Shown in pieces: positions 25,177-32,606 of a stretch of DNA of 32,684 bases. A program made the position numbers and the translations under genes. The stretch covers positions 1 to 32,684 of the forward strand of contig NZ_JACSCW010000012.1 in the NCBI RefSeq assembly GCF_014333585.1. Reading direction: 5' to 3'. This DNA is from Hymenobacter sp. BT188. Lineage in GTDB: Bacteria > Bacteroidota > Bacteroidia > Cytophagales > Hymenobacteraceae. Every line of letters starts with the position of its first letter. The stretch's first letter is position 1. The notes beneath the pieces were generated by a model that searched no databases, was not told where the DNA came from, and was given only the letters and a program-made list of their open reading frames with translations.

Positions 25177-25212
25177 AAATGCCCCCCGGTTGCTTTTGGC
25201 TGGGGGGCATTT
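25177..25212 (+). promoter_or_regulatory. Terminator-like hairpin in the topoisomerase IB leader
   Basis: AAATGCCCCCC at 25177-25187 pairs with GGGGGGCATTT at 25202-25212, and a T-run follows. The plus-strand T-run ends only about ten bases before the ATG at 25223. No plus-strand gene lies upstream for it to terminate, since the M48 gene diverges. It could attenuate or stabilise the transcript, or be a neutral pair of the dispersed motif. Confidence 0.6.
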
Positions 25213-25222
25213 TTAGCGCTTT

Positions 25223-26335
25223 ATGCCCACCACCTCCATCCCCCGGCCCAAAACCAAAAAGAAGCATCTGCCCCCTTTAGAGGAGGCGCACGAACTGTAT
25301 AAAGACCCGGCCCGTCAAGCAGAGCTTGCGGGCCTACGCTACCAGGCAGACACCAAGCCCGGCATCAGCCGCCAGCCCGGTCCCGATGGCACGTTCATCT
25401 TCCTCACGGCGAAAGGCGAAAAAATCACCGATGAAAAGTCGCTGGCCCGGCTGCAAGGTTTCGTCATCCCGCCCGCCTGGACCGATGTCTGGATTGCTCC
25501 TTCCGCTTCCGCTCACCTTCAGGTAACGGGCCGCGATGCCAAGGGTCGCAAGCAGTACATCTACCACCCCGCCTGGGATCAGGCCCGCAGCCTAACTAAG
25601 TTCAGCCGCCTGCTGGCATTTGGTGAAGCCTTACCTACCCTGCGTCAGCGTTTGCACCAGGATTTGAAGCGCGCTGGGCTGGATAAGCAGAAGGTTATTG
25701 CCTTGGTCTTAACCCTAATGGATCAGTCATTTATTCGCATTGGCAACAAGGAATACGCCAAGAAAAACAAAAGCTACGGTCTCACTACCCTACGCGACCG
25801 GCACGTACAGATATCAGGCGACGAGGTTCGCTTTTCGTTTGTAGGCAAGAAAGGCGTGGCCCACGATGTAGCCCTGCAAGACCGCCGCCTGGCGCGCATG
25901 GTGCGCAAATGCAAGGAGATTCCCGGTCAGCACCTGTTTCAGTACTACACCTCCGATGGCCACCGCCAAGAACTGGAGTCGGGCGACGTGAACCAGTATT
26001 TGCAGGAGGTGACGGGCATAGCCCTGTCAGCCAAGGACTTCCGGACCTGGGGCGGCACCGTCAAAATGGTGGAGTGCCTTGAAAGCGTCCTCCACGAGGA
26101 GCCAGATTTGCCTAAAGACAAAGTACTGAAACGAGCCGTGAAAGATGTGGCCTCAGGCCTGGGAAACACGCCCACCGTGTGCAGCAAATACTATATTCAC
26201 CCGCAGGTAGTCGAGCTTTTTCACTCCGACAAGCTCATCGACTACCTCCGTCAGCACGACATCGACCCCACCGAAAACGACATTCTCTCCCCCACCGAGC
26301 ACATGGTGCTACACATGCTCCGTACCGCCGCCTAA
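25223..26335 (+). CDS. Type IB DNA topoisomerase, poxvirus-like bacterial form
   Basis: The 370-residue enzyme relaxes supercoils by a transient 3'-phosphotyrosyl link. The N-domain (GFVIPPAWTDVWIAPSASAHLQVTGRDAKGRKQYIYHP) and catalytic domain are complete: RIGNKEYAKKNKSYGLTTLRDRHV with R172, KKGVAHDV, KDFRTWGGT with R274, and SKYYIHP with the likely active-site tyrosine Y324 and H326. Length is normal for the bacterial family, which is sporadic and relatively common in soil Bacteroidota. The N-terminal 20 residues are Lys/Pro-rich. It is transcribed alone and convergent with the NTF2-like gene. Confidence 0.94.
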   Translation: MPTTSIPRPKTKKKHLPPLEEAHELYKDPARQAELAGLRYQADTKPGISRQPGPDGTFIFLTAKGEKITDEKSLARLQGFVIPPAWTDVWIAPSASAHLQVTGRDAKGRKQYIYHPAWDQARSLTKFSRLLAFGEALPTLRQRLHQDLKRAGLDKQKVIALVLTLMDQSFIRIGNKEYAKKNKSYGLTTLRDRHVQISGDEVRFSFVGKKGVAHDVALQDRRLARMVRKCKEIPGQHLFQYYTSDGHRQELESGDVNQYLQEVTGIALSAKDFRTWGGTVKMVECLESVLHEEPDLPKDKVLKRAVKDVASGLGNTPTVCSKYYIHPQVVELFHSDKLIDYLRQHDIDPTENDILSPTEHMVLHMLRTAA

Positions 26336-26407
26336 GTAGTGTTTAAAAGATGGTCTGCTAATTCGGATCGGTGCCGAAATAACGCACGTGCTGTTGTTGC
26401 AAAAAAC

Positions 26408-26516
26408 ATAAGGCGGTCATGCAGCGCAGCGCGAAGCATCTCGCGTGTTTAGCTGGATTAGTAATCCTATCGTCAGCGCGCGAGATGCCTCGCGCTGCGC
26501 TGCATGACCGCCTTAT
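26408..26516. repeat. Foldback intergenic repeat, copy 2
   Basis: The outer arms (26408 onward, ATAAGGCGGTCATGCAGCGC; right arm ending at 26516) pair over about 38 bases with a single mismatch. The apex GGATTA-G-TAATCC is the counterpart of the AGATTA apex in copy 1. It fills most of the gap between two convergent genes, where it may also act as a terminator; no GCCCCCC-type terminator is present there. Confidence 0.88.
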
Positions 26517-26532
26517 TGCTTATTGAAATTCA

Positions 26533-26967
26533 TTAGCTGGAATGGTCGGCCACGATAACCCAGCGGCCGGCAATGCGGCGAAAGACGAGCAGAAAATGCC
26601 CCCCAAGGTCGCCGGCGGCGGGGCGGGCGAGTTGCCAACGGCCTACTACATGGGCCGCGTCGGAGCTGATGGGGGTGATGCGCAAGTTTGAGAATGTAAG
26701 CTGCCCCATGGCGGCGGCATCGGGGTAGCTGCGGCGGTAGTTATCAAGAGTCGGCTGCCAGCCGTAGGTTAGTCCGCTTTTTCCAATAAATACGAGCGAG
26801 TCTGACTGCCAGTAGCCTTGCATGAAGCCGCTTACATCGCCCCGGTTCCAGGCCGCAGTCTGGGTTGTCAGCACCTGGCTGATATCCTGGCGCTGGCTGC
26901 CGGGGTGCGTGGCTGCGCAACCAAACAACAAGGCCGCACCCAGCACCAATCCAATGATTTGCTTCAT
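26533..26967 (-). CDS. NTF2-like (SnoaL/DUF4440-type) lipoprotein
   Basis: The 144-residue protein has a lipoprotein signal (MKQIIGLVLGAALLFGC, C17) and an NTF2-like fold pattern: QVLTTQTAAWNRGDVSGFMQGYWQSDSLVFIG, the TYGWQPTLDNYRRSYP loop, FSNLRITPISSDAAHVVGRWQL and HFLLVFRRIAGRWVIVADHSS. Such domains bind small ligands or form adaptors; many have no known activity, and no catalytic residue can be named. The gene is close to mtgA (77-base gap) on the same strand and may be transcribed with it. Confidence 0.85.
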   Translation of the reverse strand: MKQIIGLVLGAALLFGCAATHPGSQRQDISQVLTTQTAAWNRGDVSGFMQGYWQSDSLVFIGKSGLTYGWQPTLDNYRRSYPDAAAMGQLTFSNLRITPISSDAAHVVGRWQLARPAAGDLGGHFLLVFRRIAGRWVIVADHSS

Positions 26968-27044
26968 GTTAATTTTTTGAAGGAAGTAAAAACAGCCTTA
27001 CCATGGCTTGAATATAGGCATCGGCGGCTCTACTGCATTGGCAC

Positions 27045-27791
27045 CTACTCTTCCAGCAGCGCCCGCACGTAAGAAATGCCCCCCAGACGACGCATATTGC
27101 GCTGCACCCGCCGTTGCTTGGCCCGCGCTACTGGCCCCGGATTGCTGGCCCGAAACCGGAGCGGATTCGGCAGTACGCCCGCTAGCAGCGCCGCCTCCGA
27201 AGCCGTAAGCTTAGCCGCCGATTTGTGGAAATAGCGTTGGGCTGCTGCCTCTACGCCAAAGGTGCAGTCGCCCATTTCGGCCACGCTCAGGTACATTTCC
27301 ATAATGCGGCGCTTGCTCCAGAGCGTTTCAATCAGAATAGTAAAATACGCCTCCGCCGCCTTGCGCACATAGCTCCTCCCCGACCACAAAAACACGTTTT
27401 TGGCTACCTGCTGACTGATCGTACTGCCGCCCACCAACTGTTTGCCGCCTTCAAAATTCCGCTTGGCCGCCTGCTGAATTGCCTTCACATCGAAGCCCCG
27501 ATGCTGCAGAAAGCGCTGATCTTCGGCCGCCACCAGCGCCAGCGGCACTTGGGGCGATACTTCGTCCAGAGTTTTGAAATTATAACTGATCCGACGGTCG
27601 TCCTCACGGATGCCATAGTAGCCGCGGCCAATCGGCGCGTGGGCGCGGCGGTCGAGCATGAGCCAAGTAGCAGGCGGGGCTAGCCAACGGTAAATAAGCA
27701 CCCAAGCCACCGTGGTAAGAAACAGAGCCGCAATTATTTGCAGCAATACCCGCCACACCCGCCGCCCAAGTTGCCGGAATTTTGTTTTCAT
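27045..27791 (-). CDS. mtgA: Monofunctional peptidoglycan glycosyltransferase
   Basis: The 248-residue membrane-anchored GT51 enzyme polymerises lipid II into glycan strands. After one N-terminal transmembrane helix (about 13-35) come the GT51 motifs: ALVAAEDQRFLQHRGFD with catalytic E90, GGSTISQQVAKNVFL, and ETLWSKRRIMEMYLSVAEMG. There is no transpeptidase domain, hence the monofunctional type. I start at ATG 27789-27791 (MKTKFRQLG) instead of 15 codons upstream, as this places the membrane helix near the N-terminus. A good promoter lies 54-82 bases upstream. Confidence 0.95.
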   Translation of the reverse strand: MKTKFRQLGRRVWRVLLQIIAALFLTTVAWVLIYRWLAPPATWLMLDRRAHAPIGRGYYGIREDDRRISYNFKTLDEVSPQVPLALVAAEDQRFLQHRGFDVKAIQQAAKRNFEGGKQLVGGSTISQQVAKNVFLWSGRSYVRKAAEAYFTILIETLWSKRRIMEMYLSVAEMGDCTFGVEAAAQRYFHKSAAKLTASEAALLAGVLPNPLRFRASNPGPVARAKQRRVQRNMRRLGGISYVRALLEE

Positions 27792-27844
27792 GAAATAAAG
27801 CTGTTCTTCTTTCCCATCCATCCTGATGAGAGGCACAGAAAGGG

Positions 27845-27873
27845 CAAAAGTAACGCATTTGGGCGCCCAGCAA
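27845..27873 (-). promoter_or_regulatory. Bacteroidota-type promoter for mtgA
   Basis: On minus, TTG (27873-27871), an 18-base spacer and TACTTTTG (27852-27845) match the consensus. The -7 octamer is identical to that before parC. Transcription would start near 27838, about 47 bases before the chosen ATG, which supports that start. Confidence 0.55.
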
Positions 27874-27925
27874 CCCGATACCAGCGTTTTTAGCCTATTT
27901 TCGTCGCCGACATTGTTGAGCTCCT

Positions 27926-28561
27926 ATGCCTCGTATCCTTCCCCTGTTTCCATTGAACCTCGTGGTATTTCCCGGCGAGAAGCTCAATCTGCACATCTTC
28001 GAGCCGCGCTACCGCCAGCTTGTGCGCGACTGCATTGAGTCGGACCTGACTTTTGGCATCCCGCCTTACCTCAACGATGGCGTGAGCGAGCTAGGCACCG
28101 AAGTGCGCTTGATAAGCGTAGAAAAGGCCTACGACAGCGGTGAGCTGGATATAAAGACCAAAGGCATCGGAGTTTTTCGCATCCGGGAGTTCTACCGAGA
28201 AGCCCCCGGCAAGCTCTACGCCGCCGGTCAGGTAGATACCATTGAGGACGACCCCGAAGAAGATCCCACTCTGAAGGCGCGCATCAATGAATACGTGCGC
28301 CAGCTCTACGATACGCTGGGTTTGCGCAAGATCTTCCTGGATTTGCCCCCCAGCTACCGCATCTACGATATTGCCCACAACCTGGGCTTAAGCACGGAGC
28401 AGGAATACCAACTGCTACAGGCAACCAGCGAGCTGGAGCGCCAATCCATGGTGCTGGAACACCTCGAAAACGTGCTGCCCATCATCCTGGAAACCGAGCG
28501 ACTGAAGGAGCGCGCGCGCCTCAACGGTCACTTCAAGAACCTGACTCCGCCGAATTTTTAG
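27926..28561 (+). CDS. Lon substrate-binding (PUA-like) domain protein
   Basis: The 211-residue cytoplasmic protein matches the N-terminal domain of Lon protease: PLFPLNLVVFPGEKLNLHIFEPRYRQLVRDCI, FGIPPYLND, GTEVRLISVEKAYDSGELDIKTKGIGVFRI, followed by the helical LSTEQEYQLLQATSELERQSMVLEHLENVLP part. The ATPase and protease domains are absent. Such stand-alone proteins are common in Bacteroidota, with unknown function. It diverges from mtgA and ends 14 bases before the convergent regulator gene, with no terminator between them. Confidence 0.9.
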   Translation: MPRILPLFPLNLVVFPGEKLNLHIFEPRYRQLVRDCIESDLTFGIPPYLNDGVSELGTEVRLISVEKAYDSGELDIKTKGIGVFRIREFYREAPGKLYAAGQVDTIEDDPEEDPTLKARINEYVRQLYDTLGLRKIFLDLPPSYRIYDIAHNLGLSTEQEYQLLQATSELERQSMVLEHLENVLPIILETERLKERARLNGHFKNLTPPNF

Positions 28562-28575
28562 CGGGCATAGGATCT

Positions 28576-29634
28576 TTACCAGTTAGTACGGCGCAGCTTT
28601 TCCGGCTGCTGCACCCGAATAAACTTGTTGTTCAGCTCAATAATGCCATCCTGCCGAAACTCGCTGAGCGTGCGGCTCAATGACTCGGGTGCCGTGCCAA
28701 TCAACGCCGCCATATCATCGCGCGACAACTGAATCTGAGGATCGTCTGGGTTGAGGGTGCGTTGCTGCTCATGCAGGCGTAGCAGCGTATCAGCCACACG
28801 CTTACGCAGCGAATTGTAGGCCATATCGAGCAACAGATCCTCTTGCTCGCGCACCCGACCCGCCAGTAGGCGCACAAACTGCTGACTTACTTCCGGATTG
28901 CGCATTACCAGCTGGGTAAAGTCGTCGGCCGGAATGTAGAGTAGAACGGAATCTTCCACGGCTACGGCCGAGTCGTGGTGGGCAGTGCCTTCCAGGAGCG
29001 CTTTGTAGCCAAAAAAGTCCCCCACCTGGTACAAACCCGTTATCAACTCTTTGCCGGCCGCCGTGGTTTTGCTGGTTTTCACCCTCCCCGACTGCACGAA
29101 ATACAGCCGCGTGGCCTCATCACCCTCGGAGTACACAATCTGCTTGCGTGGAATCGTATGCGGTTTTCGATCGGCGGAAAGTGAGGTGAGGCTGCCTGTT
29201 TTCTGGGCATCATGCAAAAATTCGTCGAGCCCATTAGCGTGTAGATCGTACTCCGGCTTGAGGTGCTGAAAGCGGTTGAGACGGCCGGCTATGGCGCTCA
29301 GCAATTCGCTGCTGTCGAATGGCTTGGTCAGGTAGTCATCAGCTCCCAGCTCCATCCCTTTGCGCAAATCATTGCGTTCGGTTTTGGCCGTCAGGAATAT
29401 GAAAGGCACGCCCGAGAGCTGTGGATTCTGGTTGAAAATATGCAGCACGCCGTAGCCATCCAGCACGGGCATCATAATGTCGCACACCACCAGATCAGGC
29501 CTCGTTTCGAGGGCTTTTTCTATGCCCACCTTCCCATTCTCTGCCGTGATGACATTGTAACCCGTCATTTCCAGAATTTCGGCGGTATTCTCACGGATGA
29601 AATCGTTGTCTTCAATCAGCAGAATGGTTTTCAT
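28576..29634 (-). CDS. Response regulator with receiver and Crp/Fnr-type output
   Basis: The 352-residue protein joins a receiver domain (about 1-120: acidic pair D9/D11 region, phosphoacceptor D52 in VVCDIMMPVLDGYG, T82, K104 in TKPFDSSE) to a cyclic-nucleotide-binding-like domain (about 145-260: IVYSEGDEATRLYFVQSGRVK, GDFFGYKALLEG). A Crp-type winged helix follows (LSRDDMAALIGTAPESLSRTLSEFRQDGIIELNNKFIRV). It is probably a DNA-binding regulator whose phosphorylation is set by the kinase upstream. The start overlaps the kinase end by 23 bases, suggesting translational coupling. Most Crp/Fnr proteins lack a receiver, though this fusion is known in Bacteroidota. Confidence 0.92.
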   Translation of the reverse strand: MKTILLIEDNDFIRENTAEILEMTGYNVITAENGKVGIEKALETRPDLVVCDIMMPVLDGYGVLHIFNQNPQLSGVPFIFLTAKTERNDLRKGMELGADDYLTKPFDSSELLSAIAGRLNRFQHLKPEYDLHANGLDEFLHDAQKTGSLTSLSADRKPHTIPRKQIVYSEGDEATRLYFVQSGRVKTSKTTAAGKELITGLYQVGDFFGYKALLEGTAHHDSAVAVEDSVLLYIPADDFTQLVMRNPEVSQQFVRLLAGRVREQEDLLLDMAYNSLRKRVADTLLRLHEQQRTLNPDDPQIQLSRDDMAALIGTAPESLSRTLSEFRQDGIIELNNKFIRVQQPEKLRRTNW

Positions 29635-31225
29635 AGGGAATTTTAATAGTGACGGTAGTACCTACATCGAGTGTACTCTGCAGGGATATGGTGCCATTCA
29701 TTAGCTCCAGATACTTGGCAATAATATACAGGCCCAGGCCCGTGCCCGGTACGTTCGTTACGTTGCGGGCCCGAAAAAAACGCTCAAATAAGTGCTCCTG
29801 ATCTTCGGCCGAAATACCTACTCCGTGGTCACGGACAACTAGCGTGAGCTGACCCGCCGCGCACTCGGCCGCTAGTTCAACTGTTGTATTCGGGCCGGAG
29901 TATTTTATGGCATTAGACAGCAGATTGACTACAATCTTGCGCAGCAGCGAAGAATCAAGCCACAGGGCTTCGGGGCAGTTAATGTGTTGCTGAACAGTTT
30001 GCCCCTGCTTCAACAGGCCCTCCACATCCGTAATGGTGTCGTTCAGCAGGTCTGATAGGATGAGGCGGGCCGGGCGGGCTTCCACCCGACCCTCTTCGAT
30101 ACGTCCCACCGACAGAAATTCCTCCAGAATATCGTTCAAGTGATTGACGGATTGCCGGATGCGCTCGAGGTGACGCAGGCGCTTTTCCTGCTGCTCGCTA
30201 GTAGGGTATTTCTCAATAAGCGAAGCGGAGGTAAGTACGGCCGTAAGCGGCGTCCGGAACTCGTGCGAAGCCATCGATACGAAGCGTGACTTCAGCTCAC
30301 CTAGTTCCTGCTCAGCGGCGAGAGCTTTGGCCAGTTCATCTTTGCGCTGCTCTAGTTGCTCCAGTGTGCTAAGGAGCGCGTGGGTACGGTCGGCGACCTT
30401 TTGTTCCAACTCGGCGTTGAGTCGCTCCACACGCTGCCGCTCTGATATCAGGGCTTGCTGCGCATTCTTTTTGAAGGTGATATCCAGAATATAAGAGACC
30501 ACGAATAGCTCCTCATCGAGGTAAAAATAGCTGAGGCTAACCTCTACGGGGAATACCGACCCATCTTTACGCAGCGCCTCCAAGTCGCCCCGGTGAGCGC
30601 CCATGGAGCGCACCGACGGTTGGGCATTGAAGGATTCGCGCAGACTCTCGTGTCGGCGACCACCCGCGTTCGGAACCAGGGCTTCAATCATCCGCCCGAT
30701 CAGTTCCCCATCAGGATAGTCAAACTGCTGGTGGGCCATCTGGTTGGCCGAAATAATAGCCCCGCTACGATTGCACACGACAATACCAATCGTGGCGTTG
30801 GCGAATACCGCCTCAAAACGGCGTACGCTCTGGGCCAGCTCACGCTCGGCCTGGAGCAAACGATTTTGCTCGGTGAGGCGCACCATAAAATATGGCCGAC
30901 CGGACACCTCAAAATATGTAAGCTCGATATGCGCCTGCAACAAACTCCTCCCTGGCCGGTTGATTTCAACCTCGGCTTCCTGACGGCCAATTTGGCGAGC
31001 TTTCGCGAGCAGGGCAGTCCATTCAGCTTCCGTAAAGCTGGGGGTAAGTAGGGTTCGGGCGGGCTCTATTAATAATTCTTGCTCCGAGCTATAGCCTAAC
31101 AGCTGCACTCCCGCCGGATTTACCTGCGCAAACCGATTCTGAGTAGCATCAAAAATGCCCACAAACTCGGTGGCCCGATTGACCAGAATATCATTTATAG
31201 CAAGAGCGAAGGTGTTGTCTGGCAT
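29612..31225 (-). CDS. Soluble PAS-PAS sensor histidine kinase
   Basis: The 537-residue kinase has no membrane segment. PAS-like domains lie at about 12-115 (VGIFDATQNRFAQVNPAGVQLLGYS) and 132-250 (VFANATIGIVVCNRSGAIISANQMAHQQFDYPDGELIGR). A coiled coil follows (about 255-315), then the HisKA box SMASHEFRTPL (H321) and an HATPase domain with NLLSNAIKYSG, DHGVGIS and GTGLGLYI. It therefore senses a cytoplasmic signal, possibly redox, light or a small ligand. It lies first in a two-gene operon with the receiver-Crp regulator. The ligand cannot be deduced. Confidence 0.95.
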   Translation of the reverse strand: MPDNTFALAINDILVNRATEFVGIFDATQNRFAQVNPAGVQLLGYSSEQELLIEPARTLLTPSFTEAEWTALLAKARQIGRQEAEVEINRPGRSLLQAHIELTYFEVSGRPYFMVRLTEQNRLLQAERELAQSVRRFEAVFANATIGIVVCNRSGAIISANQMAHQQFDYPDGELIGRMIEALVPNAGGRRHESLRESFNAQPSVRSMGAHRGDLEALRKDGSVFPVEVSLSYFYLDEELFVVSYILDITFKKNAQQALISERQRVERLNAELEQKVADRTHALLSTLEQLEQRKDELAKALAAEQELGELKSRFVSMASHEFRTPLTAVLTSASLIEKYPTSEQQEKRLRHLERIRQSVNHLNDILEEFLSVGRIEEGRVEARPARLILSDLLNDTITDVEGLLKQGQTVQQHINCPEALWLDSSLLRKIVVNLLSNAIKYSGPNTTVELAAECAAGQLTLVVRDHGVGISAEDQEHLFERFFRARNVTNVPGTGLGLYIIAKYLELMNGTISLQSTLDVGTTVTIKIPYENHSAD

Positions 31226-31474
31226 AATAAAAGCAAGTGCTCACGAAACGCAGCTTTCTCTTTACGGCTGCTGTGGGGGGCAAATTTTTGCCCTCTTCAA
31301 GCTCAGGAGTATCGTTTCGAAGTGCGTTAACTGGAGTTACAATCAGCCAAAGGTGGTTAAAAATCGCCTCTATGGATGATGGGTGACAAATGTCAAGGCG
31401 CTACTTGACAAGCCTCATGGATGAGCCGTAGCGTCTGAAGCTAATTTTACGACATACATTTAATATATCCCATC

Positions 31475-31798
31475 ATGTCCCCCTCTTCACCCCCACCTGT
31501 GCTGCAGCCCGACACGGCTGTATTATTGGTGCTGCTGCCGCTGGTTCCTTCCGGCGAAGCTTCGTCCGGGACAGAAAGCAATGCCTCCATTCGCACGCTG
31601 CAAGGGCGATTGGGCCCCGGAATAAGGGTGCTCAAGATTGACGAAGCCAGCCATCCGGCCGTGGTGCGCAGCTTCGGCACCCCAGAACTCCCAGCTTGCG
31701 TGCTGGTACGACGAGGAGTAGAACTGTGGCGTCAGCATGGTCTACCAGAAGACGAAGAAGTCTTTAATGCTCTGCTGGAAGCGGCGCACGCGCATTAG
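31475..31798 (+). CDS. Thioredoxin-like protein lacking the CxxC site
   Basis: The 107-residue protein shows the second half of a thioredoxin fold: IRVLKIDEASHPAVVRSFGTPELPACVLVRRGVELWRQHG, which matches the strand, cis-proline (LP) and strand part of thioredoxins. The usual WCxxC segment is missing. The only Cys, in LPAC, directly follows the cis-Pro loop. It cannot act as a normal disulfide reductase and may be a scaffold or regulator. There is no signal peptide. It is followed after 50 bases by the DoxX-like gene on the same strand, probably as one operon. Confidence 0.7.
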   Translation: MSPSSPPPVLQPDTAVLLVLLPLVPSGEASSGTESNASIRTLQGRLGPGIRVLKIDEASHPAVVRSFGTPELPACVLVRRGVELWRQHGLPEDEEVFNALLEAAHAH

Positions 31799-31848
31799 GC
31801 AGGTTTTCTGGCTACCTACTATTCTCTTAAGACCTGCGATTATATCCT

Positions 31849-32475
31849 GTGTTCGCGCGCCGTCCTTCCAAAGCCCATCTTTGGGACTACTTTATCTTAA
31901 CGGCCAGGGTTTTATTGGCCTTTACCTTTATTGGCTACGGCTACTCCAAATTATCTGGGGGGCAATTTGGCCTTACCCCCGCACAGGCGGCCTTACCGGT
32001 CAGCCAACTTAAGTTGTTCAAACTCGCTTGGTACATGTTCGACCACGAACCATTTCGATCTTTTGTGGGCGTCTCGCAAATACTGGCAGGACTGTTATTG
32101 CTCTGGAATCGGACGGCGCTCCTCGGGGCGCTGCTATTACTACCAATTGCCGCTAACGTCCTCATTATTGATATCACTTACCTGAAGATGCCAGGTTTCT
32201 ATTGGCGGCTATCCTATTATATCGGGCTTATCTTCTCGATATTCTGGCATTATCGCGCCCGTATGATCGTCGTATTCTACACTCTGACGCAGGGGCTCAC
32301 GACACGCTTTACCTACCCGTGGTGGGCGTATGGACTATTACCCGTCGCCGCTATTGGCACCGAAATAGCCGGAATGCTGCCGAATGTTTTCTTTCAACTC
32401 GTCACCAATCCCAGAAAAACGTGGCACGGGTTGGTTTATTTGTGGGATGTTGTGATGAAACACTTAGCCAGCTAA
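31849..32475 (+). CDS. DoxX-like membrane protein
   Basis: The 208-residue protein has about four or five membrane segments: YFILTARVLLAFTFIGYGYSKL, FVGVSQILAGLLLLW, TALLGALLLLPIAANVLIIDITYL, LSYYIGLIFSIFWHY and WAYGLLPVAAIGTEIAG. The first segment with GYGYSKLSGGQFG and the Q-L-AGLLLL pattern fit DoxX/DUF417-like proteins. The start is GTG at 31849-31851; no ATG gives the full first helix. DoxX proteins have been linked to redox metabolism, and the thioredoxin-like gene before it suggests a common role. A hairpin follows at 32546. Confidence 0.75.
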   Translation: MFARRPSKAHLWDYFILTARVLLAFTFIGYGYSKLSGGQFGLTPAQAALPVSQLKLFKLAWYMFDHEPFRSFVGVSQILAGLLLLWNRTALLGALLLLPIAANVLIIDITYLKMPGFYWRLSYYIGLIFSIFWHYRARMIVVFYTLTQGLTTRFTYPWWAYGLLPVAAIGTEIAGMLPNVFFQLVTNPRKTWHGLVYLWDVVMKHLAS

Positions 32476-32545
32476 AGGCTTCTTGTGCACTTTCTTAAGC
32501 GCTTACTATTTCCCAAAAAACGATTTCAGGATATAAAAAGCATGA

Positions 32546-32583
32546 AATAAGAACCGACAACGTTGACGTCGACGCTTCTTATT
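32546..32583. terminator. Weak bidirectional hairpin between convergent genes
   Basis: AATAAGAA at 32546-32553 pairs with TTCTTATT at 32576-32583. An inner CGAC/GTCG pair and the palindrome CAACGTTG lie inside. The stem is AT-rich and has no T-run, so termination is uncertain, but its position between the DoxX-like and cupin-like genes is suitable. Confidence 0.35.
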
Positions 32584-32606
32584 CCATAGTAGCCATAAGC
32601 TGTCTA

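Larger units (their letters stand above)
24896..25222. other. Divergent intergenic region, M48 protease / topoisomerase IB
   Basis: These 327 bases contain a possible plus-strand promoter (25125-25158) and a strong hairpin (25177-25212) directly before the topoisomerase start. No exact TAnnTTTG is found for the minus-strand gene. I see no small gene. Confidence 0.5.

Noticed and set aside
17202..26516. CRISPR array formed by the repeated hairpins
   Set aside because: The copies are kilobases apart, self-complementary and without regular spacers or cas genes.
4633..31963. G-quadruplex function for the GGGGGGC runs
   Set aside because: Each site has a single G-run; four closely spaced runs are not present.
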